Assembly: GCA_020438395.1 (NCBI GenBank)
Contig: JAGQUR010000006.1
Coordinates: 1 to 51,674, forward strand
Source of the DNA: Solirubrobacterales bacterium
GTDB taxonomy: Bacteria; Actinomycetota; Thermoleophilia; Solirubrobacterales; 70-9
Direction of reading: 5' to 3'
Length of the DNA: 51,674 bases
Shown here: positions 35,189 to 42,744 of the stretch, in pieces
How positions within the stretch are numbered: position 1 is the stretch's first letter
Layout: every line of letters begins with the position of its first letter
The notes under the pieces: model-generated
The model's database searches: none
What the model was told of the DNA's origin: nothing
Seen by the model: the letters and a program-made list of their open reading frames with translations, nothing else
Position numbers and translations under genes: made by a program

Positions 35189-36961
35189 ATGACGAAAAAC
35201 AACACACCGGATGGAATTGTCAACAGGCGCCAGCGACTTCTTGCCGAGAGGCGTCGAGAAAAGGTTGTGGAGGCTCTTGCCAGTCACTACATGGAACTCG
35301 ACCCCGATCTCAGCCTGAGCAAGGCGACCACCAGAGCTGAAGAGTTCGCGAAAGAGGAAGGAGAAAAGAACCCTCACTTTGACGGAGTCTTTCTCGCTAC
35401 CGAACCGCCGTTTCGGTTGCCAGCCAGGTCGAGGACCTGTCCGATCGCTGAGATGAAAGGAATCGACGATCTGCCCGAAATGAGATGGCTGTTCGGTGAG
35501 ATGACAGCGGCGAAGACCGGTAGGCCCGCCAATCGCGAGATGGTCGTCGCGGCCTTCCGAAAGATGTCGTTCTTCGGAAGGCCCGACCTCCTTAATACCT
35601 ATCGCGAGTTCGCCTCGAACCCGGCTCTTGCCTGGGCTCATGGCGACCCGGAGATTCCGAGTTCGCTCTCGAAGCTCTACGACCAGCTCAAGTCGTTCTC
35701 GAGACGGATGCCTGCCGGCATGGTGATCCACGCCAACCTCGCCCTCGTCGATCGAATCGCCAACCTCAAAGACAGGAGGACCGGGAAGTTGCTGTTCCCG
35801 AACGCCTTCAAGTACTGCACTGTCGACGGAACCCTCATAGAGGCTGACGTGCCGCAAGGAGCTCCGAGAGGAAGGAGCCAGCGGGAGCGCAAGGTGATGG
35901 AGAGATCCATCACTGGTCCGGAAACCCGAATGGTTCAGTTCGTGTGGTACTCGCACACCAGCGGATCCGTTCCGGAAGACGGACCTGTCAGGCCGGCAGA
36001 GGTCTCCAAGAAATGCTTCGGTTGGAAGCTCGTGGTGATCTGCTGCCTCGACACCGGTACACCGATCACTTGGACCCTGATCCCGGCAAGCGGAGACGAA
36101 CGGATCGCACTCCGCGAACTCATCAGATCTCTCTACCTCCTCCGACCGGACTTCCCGATGGAGTACATCGTGGGAGACGGTCTCTACTCCATGTCGAAGG
36201 AGATATTCGACTTCATCGAACCCAAATACGGAATCACCACCGTGTTTCCTCGAGTTAAAAACCAGTCCACGAGCAAGAAGTGGTCGAAAACGGATGGGGT
36301 TCCCTGGTGCAAGCACGGCCTCATGAAGAACCGTGGAACTCAGCAGGCATGGAGATGGCGAACCAGGATCAAGCGAGGGGTCCGGCCCGGCGCACTCCCA
36401 CCACTGCGGAAATGGGAACAAGGCCACATCAGATGGACCTGTAAGGCCAAGTATGGCCACAAGTGCCCCGAGGTCAGGACCTACTTCAAGTGGGACCGAC
36501 ACCTCTACACCTTCCTTCCACACATGGGCGGAAGCAAGAAGGCAGCCCTGAGGTCTGTCCTTCAGGCTCGTCGCAACCGCAGCGAGTCGGTCTTCTCCCA
36601 AATGAAACACTCCGGGGCCGGCGCTAGGTGGCCCAACCGCGCCCGATGGGCGACCGACGACGGCATGCGGTGGCTGACCTCGATGGCCATGGTCCAAATC
36701 ACTGCCCGTCGCCTGATCCACCTCGATGGCAGCTACAAGAAAGCGCTGGATCGAACGCGTGATGAAGGTCTGCTGAATCCTTCGGACGAGCGTACGTTCT
36801 ACGCCCTGGTCGATGGTCGGGAGCCACTCGCCTCGGAGCCAGTGGAGGGCGCGGTCATTGAGCCCCCCGAGACCTGGGGAATCGATGCCGACCTCCCGAT
36901 CGACCGTGAGTACATCCTCCCATCGCTCGAGGAATTCAGCACCAAGATCGACCGGGAGTAG
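35189..36961 (+). CDS. DDE-type transposase-like protein
   Basis: This 590-residue protein has a transposase-like catalytic layout: Asp213 in KYCTVDGTLIEA, Asp330 in EYIVGDGLYS and Glu466 in RRNRSESVFSQMKHSG, the last resembling the E-x6-K signature. Between the second Asp and the Glu is a long insertion with a cysteine/histidine cluster (WCKHG, WTCKAKYGHKC) that may bind zinc. The ATG at 35189 is preceded by AGGAA; the GTG one codon earlier is too close. A strong terminator and the right-hand 20-bp repeat follow. I cannot name the IS family. It is the only recombinase-like gene seen in the island. Confidence 0.7.
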   Translation: MTKNNTPDGIVNRRQRLLAERRREKVVEALASHYMELDPDLSLSKATTRAEEFAKEEGEKNPHFDGVFLATEPPFRLPARSRTCPIAEMKGIDDLPEMRWLFGEMTAAKTGRPANREMVVAAFRKMSFFGRPDLLNTYREFASNPALAWAHGDPEIPSSLSKLYDQLKSFSRRMPAGMVIHANLALVDRIANLKDRRTGKLLFPNAFKYCTVDGTLIEADVPQGAPRGRSQRERKVMERSITGPETRMVQFVWYSHTSGSVPEDGPVRPAEVSKKCFGWKLVVICCLDTGTPITWTLIPASGDERIALRELIRSLYLLRPDFPMEYIVGDGLYSMSKEIFDFIEPKYGITTVFPRVKNQSTSKKWSKTDGVPWCKHGLMKNRGTQQAWRWRTRIKRGVRPGALPPLRKWEQGHIRWTCKAKYGHKCPEVRTYFKWDRHLYTFLPHMGGSKKAALRSVLQARRNRSESVFSQMKHSGAGARWPNRARWATDDGMRWLTSMAMVQITARRLIHLDGSYKKALDRTRDEGLLNPSDERTFYALVDGREPLASEPVEGAVIEPPETWGIDADLPIDREYILPSLEEFSTKIDRE

Positions 36962-37001
36962 AGCCCCTGCGGGGTTCTCATCGAACCCCACCAAGGAACA
37001 C

Positions 37002-37036
37002 ACGTCCCCGTAGGTCGCAGCGGCCTGCGGGGACGT
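37002..37036 (+). terminator. Strong terminator after the transposase gene
   Basis: ACGTCCCCGTAGGTCGC pairs with GCGGCCTGCGGGGACGT through 17 bp including two G-T pairs, followed by CTCTTT. It lies just inside the right 20-bp repeat, as often seen at transposon edges to block outside transcription. Confidence 0.7.
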
Positions 37037-37041
37037 CTCTT

Positions 37042-37061
37042 TGCTCAGACCAGTTCGCCCA
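37042..37061. repeat. 20-bp direct repeat, right copy
   Basis: This is identical to 16766-16785 and in the same orientation. It lies 81 bp after the transposase stop and 175 bp before the tRNA-Ala gene. An inverted TTGGGCAA about 50 bp further on complements the TTGCCCAA boxes of the left edge. Confidence 0.75.
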
Positions 37062-37165
37062 CCCGGGGCTGCGATTTGGCTCCCAGACTGAGGTTCACCG
37101 CGAAACTTTTTTGGGCAACAGTGCGACAAAAATGGCGGGAGTTTCCAAGTTGAATCTCCCTGAGG

Positions 37166-37179
37166 CCGGAATGCCGCTT
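37166..37179. repeat. Imperfect repeat block, right copy
   Basis: CCGGAATGCCGCTT corresponds to the left-edge block at 16883-16898, with two bases fewer. It lies 124 bp after the start of the right 20-bp repeat, extending the similarity between the two island edges. Confidence 0.45.
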
Positions 37180-37236
37180 CTGAAGCCGAATTTCGTCAAT
37201 CCTGACTTTTCAGAATGAAATCCCTAACGCCTCGAA

Positions 37237-37309
37237 TGGAGCTAGCCGGAGTCGAACCGGCGACCTCTTGGGTGCGATCCAAGCGCTCTGCCAACTGAGC
37301 TATAGCCCC
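37237..37309 (-). tRNA. tRNA-Ala (anticodon CGC)
   Basis: The 73-nt sequence folds as a full cloverleaf: acceptor GGGGCTA/TAGCTCC with the alanine identity pair G3-U70, D arm GCTC...GAGC, anticodon stem CTTGG/CCAAG with loop ATCGCAC (anticodon CGC), and T arm GCCGG TTCGACT CCGGC, then A73. CCA is not encoded. It borders the right edge of the accessory island. Confidence 0.95.
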
Positions 37310-37419
37310 GCGAGGGACAAAGGATACGGAAGGTCGGCGTGCAAAGTAGGGAAAGCTCATGCACGACGTCCGCGAAAACCGCATAGTCTTTACTACTACC
37401 GTTAGCTACTGAGAGATCA

Positions 37420-38442
37420 ATGGGAATTCTCGACGAGGCAATCCGGGAACACCTCGAGCTGAAGCGTCAGCACGGGGCCGACGAATCCGAACTCAAAGGA
37501 CTCGAGGACGAGGCATTCGGCGAGGCCGAACGCCCCGACGCCGTCGGTCCAACCCCGGGTTCGGAAGACGAGACCCAGATCATCAGCCCCGGCTCCAGCC
37601 TCACCGCCCCGGCCGGCGAGGGCGACCAGCTCGACAAGGTTTTCGAGGCCACCCGCCAGCGGGAAGCGGCCGAGCAGGAAGCCTCCGCGCGGGAAGCTGC
37701 CGCCAGGGAAGCCGCAAAGGCAAAGGAAGCTGACACCAGCGCCGAAGTGCCCGCCGACACCGAGGCAACTTTCGCCGAGCACCCGATTCCCGAGCCGCCG
37801 GCGCCCGCCGAGCCGGAATCGAAGGTCGATCCGGCCGTGACCGAAGCCGCCACCGTCGAATCACCCGAGGCGAAACCGGCCGAGCCCGAAGCGGGAGCGC
37901 CCGCCGGGGAAGAGGGCGACGCGAGCGAGATGCTCGAGGCCGAGCGCCATCATCTGGCCAGCCATCCGACAGAGCACTACGACGTTGACGCTGCGATCGC
38001 CGAAGAAGACGAGATCGACGTCCTCAGCGAAAGCTCGCTCTCCGACGAACTTGACCGGGCCCTCGACAGCGGCGAAGTGGCCTCGGCCGGCCAGCACGTC
38101 GAGTACGACACCCCCGCGGAGCCTGACTCGGGCGAGATCGATTTCGAGGAAGCGGATTCGGGAGAAATGGACTCGGCCGAACTCGAGGTCGAGGACGATT
38201 CGGCCGAGCATGAGGCGGTCGAGGAAGACTCCGCAGAGTTGCTCTATGAGGACGCCGCAACCGAGGACCAGCCGGCCGGCGAGGAAGAACCAGCCGAAAG
38301 CGAAGCGCAGGAAGGCGATCCCGACTTCTACGACCAGGACGACGTACTCGAAGCGACCCCGGAATTCCTTGAGGAGACGCCGGAGCACGACCAACTCTGG
38401 TTCGAGCAGAAGGAACCGAAGGACTTCGATTTCGGCGACTGA
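37420..38442 (+). CDS. Acidic, largely disordered protein
   Basis: This 340-residue protein starts MGILDEAIREHLELKRQHGADESELK, a short helical N-terminus that I associate with conserved Thermoleophilia hypothetical proteins. The rest is dominated by Glu, Ala, Asp, Pro and Ser with no fold signature. Internal near-repeats include DSGEIDFEEADSGEMDSAEL. There is no signal peptide or membrane helix. It may be a cytoplasmic scaffold or chaperone-like polyanion; the function is unknown. It is the first gene after tRNA-Ala(CGC) and converges with the ABC ATPase gene. Its GC content matches the chromosome, not the island. Confidence 0.75.
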   Translation: MGILDEAIREHLELKRQHGADESELKGLEDEAFGEAERPDAVGPTPGSEDETQIISPGSSLTAPAGEGDQLDKVFEATRQREAAEQEASAREAAAREAAKAKEADTSAEVPADTEATFAEHPIPEPPAPAEPESKVDPAVTEAATVESPEAKPAEPEAGAPAGEEGDASEMLEAERHHLASHPTEHYDVDAAIAEEDEIDVLSESSLSDELDRALDSGEVASAGQHVEYDTPAEPDSGEIDFEEADSGEMDSAELEVEDDSAEHEAVEEDSAELLYEDAATEDQPAGEEEPAESEAQEGDPDFYDQDDVLEATPEFLEETPEHDQLWFEQKEPKDFDFGD

Positions 38443-38472
38443 CCGGGACGCCCGGCGCCCCCGTTCAATCGA

Positions 38473-39327
38473 TCAGTGAATCGCGGCCGACCAGCGGCCT
38501 GATGACTCGCGCACCTCGATCGGCAGGCCGAAACAGGCCGAAACCGATTCTGAGGTGAGGGCCTCGGCGATCGGTCCCCGGGAGACGATCCGGCCCCCGT
38601 CGATCAGAAGCGCGTGGGTGCTCGTCGGCGGAATCTCCTCCAGGTGATGGGTGACCGTGACCGTGGTCAGGGAGGGGTCGTCCCCGGCCATCGAGGAGAG
38701 AGCGGAAACCAGCTGCTCGCGGGACGGCAGGTCGAGTCCCGAGGCGGGCTCGTCGAGCAGCAGCAGGTCCGGGTTCGGCATCAGCGCCCGGGCGAGAAGA
38801 ACCCGCTGCCTTTCGCCCTGGGAGCATTCGCCGAAGGCCCTGGTTGCCAGTTCGGCCAGCCCCACCACTTCCAGCAGCTCGCCGGCCCGTTTCAGGTGCT
38901 CCTCATTGAGCCGTTGGTGCTGCAGGGCGATGCTGTTGAAGGCTCCGGACTCGACCGTCTCGAGGACCGGACGCCGGGCCGGGATCGCCCGCGAGGTGCG
39001 GGCGTCGACCAGGCCGATGTCCTCGCGAAGGGCCCGCATGTCGGTTGCACCGAGCCTGCGGCCAAGCACCTCGACCGTGCCCCCGGAGGGGTGTGAGTCG
39101 GCGGCGGCCAGATGAAGCAGGGTGGTCTTGCCGGCCCCGTTCGGTCCGAGCATCACCCAGTGCTCGCCGCGTTCGACCTGCCAGTCGATCTGCTCAAGCA
39201 GCATGACCCGCTGCTTCAGGGCCGTCGACCAGCGGAACACGTTCACCTCCCGCGCCAGGATCACGGTTCCCGGGTCCGGTTGACCGTCCTTTCTGGCAAG
39301 AGTTGATGCGAGCTCGTCGATCGACAC
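38473..39327 (-). CDS. ABC transporter ATP-binding protein
   Basis: This 284-residue protein has Walker A GPNGAGKTT (about 59-67), a modified signature CSQGERQR, Walker B LLLLDEPASGLD, and the H-loop VTHHLEE. The signature CSQGE instead of LSGGQ and the N-terminal layout resemble ModF/iron-type ATPases found without a cognate permease. No transmembrane partner is adjacent, so its substrate, or whether it drives transport, is unknown. The start is a GTG (39327), 65 bp from the divergent tRNA-Ala(TGC). Confidence 0.88.
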   Translation of the reverse strand: MSIDELASTLARKDGQPDPGTVILAREVNVFRWSTALKQRVMLLEQIDWQVERGEHWVMLGPNGAGKTTLLHLAAADSHPSGGTVEVLGRRLGATDMRALREDIGLVDARTSRAIPARRPVLETVESGAFNSIALQHQRLNEEHLKRAGELLEVVGLAELATRAFGECSQGERQRVLLARALMPNPDLLLLDEPASGLDLPSREQLVSALSSMAGDDPSLTTVTVTHHLEEIPPTSTHALLIDGGRIVSRGPIAEALTSESVSACFGLPIEVRESSGRWSAAIH

Positions 39328-39392
39328 CGGCTCAGGCTATCTGCGGGAACGGTCCGGCCGGGCACTCAACCCGTACAATCACCGTCCACTCT

Positions 39393-39465
39393 GGGGCCAT
39401 AGCTCAGTTGGCAGAGCGCCTGCTTTGCAAGCAGGAGGTCGCCGGTTCGATCCCGGCTGGCTCCA
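39393..39465 (+). tRNA. tRNA-Ala (anticodon TGC)
   Basis: The cloverleaf has acceptor GGGGCCA/TGGCTCC with G3-U70, D arm GCTC...GAGC, anticodon stem CCTGC/GCAGG with loop TTTGCAA (anticodon TGC), T arm GCCGG TTCGATC CCGGC and A73. CCA is not encoded. It resembles the tRNA-Ala(CGC) at 37237 through most of its length. Confidence 0.95.
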
Positions 39466-39569
39466 TCGCACCGTCCGTCCTGATCGCCTGTCCAAGGTTG
39501 CGATCTCGCGCCGACCGAACTGCCGGGCATAAGCTCCCCGGGTCGGTTGCGTTCGAGGAGAGGAGCAGC

Positions 39570-40103
39570 GTGAGTCGGATTTTCGGGAAGGTCGCCCAGA
39601 ACGGGTACGTCGTCCGGGACATCAGGTCGGCGATGGACCACTGGGTTGAGCTCGGAATCGGGCCCTGGTTCTACATGGGCCGGGTGGAGATGGACTGGTT
39701 CCGTCATCGCGGCTCCGAGGAGAAGCCGGAGCTCAGCATCGCCCTCGCCAACTCCGGTGACCTCCAGATCGAGCTGATCCAGCAACGAAACGATGCGCCC
39801 TCGATGTACAAGGAATTCATCGACGCCGGTCACGAAGGCCTCCAGCACATGTCCTACTGGAGCGACGACTACCAGGCCCTCTACGACCGGGTTCTCGAAC
39901 TGGGGTTCAAGGTCGGGCAGGAAGGCTGCATCGGCGGTGAAAGGGGCCGGTTCGCCTACCTGGACACCGAGACCACGCCCGGCACCGTGATCGAGATCTC
40001 CGACGTGAGCGGACCGAAGGGCATGTTCTTCGAGCATGTCCGCTCCGAGGCGGATAACTGGGACGGCTCGGACCCGATCCGCGAACTGATCCCCGACCCC
40101 TGA
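39570..40103 (+). CDS. VOC (glyoxalase/dioxygenase-fold) protein
   Basis: This 177-residue protein starts at GTG 39570 after GAGGAGAGGAG; longer readings run through the tRNA gene. It has the vicinal-oxygen-chelate fold: GYVVRDIRSAMDHWVELGIGPWFYM at the start, LQIELIQQRNDAPSMYKEF, GLQHMSYWSDD (metal His) and a final TVIEISD (metal Glu). It resembles the Glyoxalase_4 group. It lies 9 bp before a carboxymuconolactone-decarboxylase-like gene. Such pairs are common in degradative or steroid/aromatic pathways, but the substrate is unknown. Confidence 0.85.
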   Translation: MSRIFGKVAQNGYVVRDIRSAMDHWVELGIGPWFYMGRVEMDWFRHRGSEEKPELSIALANSGDLQIELIQQRNDAPSMYKEFIDAGHEGLQHMSYWSDDYQALYDRVLELGFKVGQEGCIGGERGRFAYLDTETTPGTVIEISDVSGPKGMFFEHVRSEADNWDGSDPIRELIPDP

Positions 40104-40112
40104 GAGGAAACC

Positions 40113-40664
40113 ATGCCCCGCATTCCCTATCCGACCGAAGACCAGCTGGAACCCGAAGCTCGCGAGCTGATGGCCAACCTGCCTCCGCTCAACCTGATCC
40201 GCATGTTCGCCAACGCACCCGCCGCCCTGGGGCCGGTCACCGACCTCGGCCAGGCGATCCTGCTTCGCTCCGAGCTCGACATGCGCCTCCGCGAGATCGC
40301 GATTCTCGCCGTCGCCCGGGCCTGTGACTCCGACTACGAACGCCTCCAGCACGAGAACATCTGCCGGGCGATCGGCATGCCTGAGGAAGAGATCCGCGCC
40401 GCGGCCGACCGGAACCCCGAAGCCCTCGACGAAGAGGCCCGGATGGTCTGGACCTTCGCCGACCAGATCGCGAGAAACGTGCGGGCCGACGAGGACCTCA
40501 CTGCGAAGGTGCTGGAAAAGCTGGGCCGCCGGCAGGCCACGGAACTGGTGATCGCCTGTGCCTACTACTCGGCGATGGGCCGGATCATCGAGACGACCGG
40601 AGTCGAACTCGAGGAGACCCTCCCCACGGAGAACATTGACCCCGACGAGTACATTGACGACTGA
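40113..40664 (+). CDS. Carboxymuconolactone decarboxylase-family protein (AhpD-like fold)
   Basis: This 183-residue helical protein belongs to the CMD/AhpD fold, with RLREIAILAVARACDSDYERLQHENICRAIGM as the diagnostic block. The Cys-x-x-Cys peroxidase pair of AhpD is absent; a single cysteine (ARACDSDYE) sits where one of the pair would be, so a decarboxylase/isomerase-like role is more likely than peroxidase activity. It is in an operon with the VOC gene. The partner and substrate are not identifiable. Confidence 0.85.
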   Translation: MPRIPYPTEDQLEPEARELMANLPPLNLIRMFANAPAALGPVTDLGQAILLRSELDMRLREIAILAVARACDSDYERLQHENICRAIGMPEEEIRAAADRNPEALDEEARMVWTFADQIARNVRADEDLTAKVLEKLGRRQATELVIACAYYSAMGRIIETTGVELEETLPTENIDPDEYIDD

Positions 40665-40691
40665 GAGTCTCGTCAGAAGCGATCAGGGGCG

Positions 40692-41894
40692 GTGAAAAGG
40701 TTGTTCAGGCAGGGGAGCAGGAAACATTTCGCGGCAGGGGCGCTTCTCCTCGCATCGGTGATCGCGGTCGCCGGTCCCGGCAAGGCGGCCGCCGGCACAT
40801 GTCCCGCCAACCGGATCAGCACGGTCGACGGTTGTGCGACCCGGTCCGCGGTGGCTTCGGAACTGACCGGCATCATCAAGCAGAATCTGAACCAGGTTCG
40901 ACTGCAGGCTGTTATCGCCAGGGTTGACATCGCCGGTCACCGGATCCTCAGGCGGGGCTTCGGCGAATCCCAGGAAGGGGTCCCGGCGACCCCGGCCATG
41001 AATTTCCGGATCGGCTCGATGACGATTCCTGCGCTGACGACCCTCGTCTACCAGTTGCGGCAGAGGGGACGGCTCAAGCTTTCGGATCCGGTATCCCGGT
41101 GGCTGCCGAACCTCTTCCGGGCCTCAGAGGTCACGGTCCGCAACCTGATGAACAACAGTTCCGGTTACTACGACTGGATTCAGAACAATCCTGCGTTCCA
41201 GGACGAGGTGCTGGCCGATCCCTTCCGGATCTGGAGCGGAAAGGAACTTCTGGACACCGCTCTTGCCAGAGGCAGTGCCTGCGATCCGGGTGCCTGCTTC
41301 AGCTACGCCCACACCAATTTCCTCATCCTTGCCAGGATCGTCCGGCGGATACTCCCCCAGAAGAACCTGGTGACCCTGCTCAACAGGCGGGTCCTCAGAC
41401 CGTCCGGGATCTCGATGAATTTCTCCAGGCTGGCTCCGATCCCGCCCCCCGCCCTGAGCGCCTTTGCCACCGACCGGGGGATCTTCGAGGAATCAACCGG
41501 CTGGTCTCCTTCCTGGGGACTCGGCAACGGGATGCTGGCCACCACATCGATCGACAACGTCAGCCGGATCGCCACCGGCGTACTCACCGGAAGCACTCTT
41601 TCAAGCTGGGCGAGGAAGGATCTGGTGAAGCGTTACGCGCCCGGCCTGGAGCCCACACCGGACCGCGTCTACTTCGCGCAGGGAATCATCATGGTCAACG
41701 GATGGCGTCGCCAGAATCCGTTTTTCAACGGCTACATGGGCAACGTGGCCTGGTTTCCCTCCCGGCGGATCGCGATCTCGCTGGTCGGTACCAAGGGCCA
41801 GTCAACCACGGCTCCGGACGGGACGAACGTAACCGACGCGATCCTCGGCGACATGGCCGGATACCTGACTCCCGCGAATTCACCCGCCCTGTGA
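40692..41894 (+). CDS. Exported beta-lactamase-fold protein with altered active site
   Basis: This 400-residue protein starts at a GTG and has a signal peptide (AAGALLLASVIAVAGPGKAAAG). The fold follows the serine beta-lactamase/esterase family: NFRIGSMTIPALTTLVYQLRQRGRLKLSDPVSRWLP, LMNNSSGYYDW and FSYAHTNFLILARI. The three catalytic motifs are degraded: SxxK reads S-M-T-I, YxN reads Y-A-H, and the HxG-type motif reads G-Y-M-G. It may be a binding protein or regulator derived from a penicillin-binding-protein-like enzyme. It stands alone after the CMD gene with 27 bp between. Confidence 0.8.
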   Translation: MKRLFRQGSRKHFAAGALLLASVIAVAGPGKAAAGTCPANRISTVDGCATRSAVASELTGIIKQNLNQVRLQAVIARVDIAGHRILRRGFGESQEGVPATPAMNFRIGSMTIPALTTLVYQLRQRGRLKLSDPVSRWLPNLFRASEVTVRNLMNNSSGYYDWIQNNPAFQDEVLADPFRIWSGKELLDTALARGSACDPGACFSYAHTNFLILARIVRRILPQKNLVTLLNRRVLRPSGISMNFSRLAPIPPPALSAFATDRGIFEESTGWSPSWGLGNGMLATTSIDNVSRIATGVLTGSTLSSWARKDLVKRYAPGLEPTPDRVYFAQGIIMVNGWRRQNPFFNGYMGNVAWFPSRRIAISLVGTKGQSTTAPDGTNVTDAILGDMAGYLTPANSPAL

Positions 41895-41979
41895 TCCCGG
41901 CGACCGGCCCATGGCCGGGCGGGCCGGGGGTCGCGGGCCAGTTCATCGTTTTGTAATCGGGGTCGGTGAGGCTTGGTCC

Positions 41980-42468
41980 ATGCTTCCGGCAACCGACAAC
42001 CGAACAGGCCTGATCAGACGAGTCCAGATTGCGTCAATCATGCTCACAGCCACCCTTTCCCTCACAGCCTTCGGCTATTGGCCTTTCGAAGGCGAACGCG
42101 CCCGGGCCAAGCCCGGAACGAGGATCAAGGTGGACGACTCCCAGTTCGGGAAGGTTCTCTACTCCGGCCGCGGCCAGGCGATCTATTACTTCGACCGGGA
42201 GAAGTCAAAGCGTCCGCGCTGTTACGGATCCTGCGCCGCCGCCTGGCCACCGGTCTTGACCAAGGGCCGCCCGAAGGCCCTGGGCAAGGTGCGGCAGAAG
42301 TTGCTCGGCGTAACCCGCCGCAAGGGCGGCGGCCGGCAGGTCACCTACGCCGGACACCCTCTCTACTACTACGCGCATGAACCTCGCAACGTCGTCTTCT
42401 GCCACGACGTCTTCCAGTTCAACGGCCTCTGGCTGGCCGCCCGTGCCAGCGGCAAACCGGTGGGCTGA
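41980..42468 (+). CDS. Exported COG4315-type repeat protein
   Basis: This 162-residue protein starts at ATG 41980 and has a signal anchor (VQIASIMLTATLSLTAFGYWPF). It carries two copies of the YxYxxD-like repeat of the Lipoprotein_15/COG4315 family: GKVLYSGRGQAIYYFDREK with CYGSCAAAWPPVL, and QVTYAGHPLYYYAHE. No lipobox is seen, so it is secreted or membrane-anchored. The second repeat has lost the terminal acidic residue. Family function is unknown although such proteins are widespread in the cell envelope. A hairpin terminator follows at 42477. Confidence 0.85.
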   Translation: MLPATDNRTGLIRRVQIASIMLTATLSLTAFGYWPFEGERARAKPGTRIKVDDSQFGKVLYSGRGQAIYYFDREKSKRPRCYGSCAAAWPPVLTKGRPKALGKVRQKLLGVTRRKGGGRQVTYAGHPLYYYAHEPRNVVFCHDVFQFNGLWLAARASGKPVG

Positions 42469-42470
42469 TC

Positions 42471-42500
42471 AAAAGAAAAGGCCCGCCGAAGCGAGCCTTT
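42471..42500 (-). terminator. UUCG-tetraloop terminator
   Basis: Read on the minus strand the stem AAAGGCTCGC, loop TTCG and GCGGGCCTTT give 10 bp (one G-T pair), followed by TCTTTT, a strong intrinsic terminator. It implies a minus-strand transcript from the metW/tRNA-like region that ends here. On the plus strand the same hairpin may terminate the gene ending at 42468. Confidence 0.85.
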
Positions 42501-42563
42501 CCGAGGTGACGGGAGAACCACTCCCAACCGCCTGAGAAACGTAGTAAGACCTTAGCACCGGAC

Positions 42564-42649
42564 TTGCTGGATTCGGGGGTTGCCGTCGAAGGGGAACCAC
42601 CCGAAGCGACCTGAGTCTTGTCTGCCCGGCCTCGCCCCCGAACCAGCAA
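42564..42649. ncRNA. Long inverted repeat, candidate structured RNA
   Basis: TTGCTGGATTCGGGGG (42564-42579) pairs with CCCCCGAACCAGCAA (42635-42649) with one bulged base, enclosing 55 bases. It lies between the tRNA-like gene and the terminator at 42471-42500, inside a gene-free stretch (42469-42849), so it could be part of a minus-strand noncoding RNA of about 280 nt. I checked for SRP and tmRNA signatures and found none. Strand and function are not certain. Confidence 0.45.
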
Positions 42650-42654
42650 ATTTC

Positions 42655-42744
42655 TGGCGGAGGAAGGGGGACTCGAACCCCATCCGGCTGGTTAGGCCGA
42701 ACTCTCGCTTCTCAGGCGATTGCCGCCTGGCGGCTTCACCCTCC
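42655..42744 (-). tRNA. Unusual class II tRNA-like gene (8/4 fold, anticodon GAG, G73, encoded CCA)
   Basis: The 90-nt minus-strand sequence has acceptor GGAGGGTG pairing with CTTCCTCC (8 positions, one U-U mismatch), a GCCGCCAGGCGGC D arm, and anticodon stem TCGC/GCGA with loop CTGAGAA (anticodon GAG). A long variable arm (TTCGGCC...GCCGGA) precedes T stem GGGG/CCCC with loop TTCGAGT, then G73 and CCA. A standard 7/5 fold leaves mismatches in both stems; the 8/4 fold does not lose the T stem. G73 and the long arm are serine-like, while GAG is a leucine anticodon. It may be an allo-tRNA-type, suppressor-like, regulatory or degenerate tRNA. Confidence 0.65.

Noticed and set aside
35015-37129. 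A 704-codon open frame on the minus strand
   Set aside because: It lies antisense to the transposase gene, has biased low-complexity residues and no ribosome site or fold signature; open antisense frames are common in high-GC DNA.
37237-37309. tRNA-Ala(CGC) as the attachment site of the island
   Set aside because: No second copy of its 3' end was found near the left edge, and no integrase gene is visible. The 20-bp repeat fits better.
38443-38455. Short GC hairpin CCGGG-ACG-CCCGG between convergent genes
   Set aside because: A 5-bp stem of this kind is expected by chance in this composition; not strong enough to call a terminator.
42500-42655. SRP RNA or tmRNA in the gene-free stretch
   Set aside because: The SRP loop consensus and a tmRNA tag reading frame with tRNA-like ends are absent; only an inverted repeat and a neighbouring tRNA-like gene are seen.
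42655-42744. Selenocysteine tRNA
   Set aside because: Class II features and an 8-bp acceptor fit in part, but the anticodon loop reads GAG, not TCA, and no selenoprotein machinery is visible.
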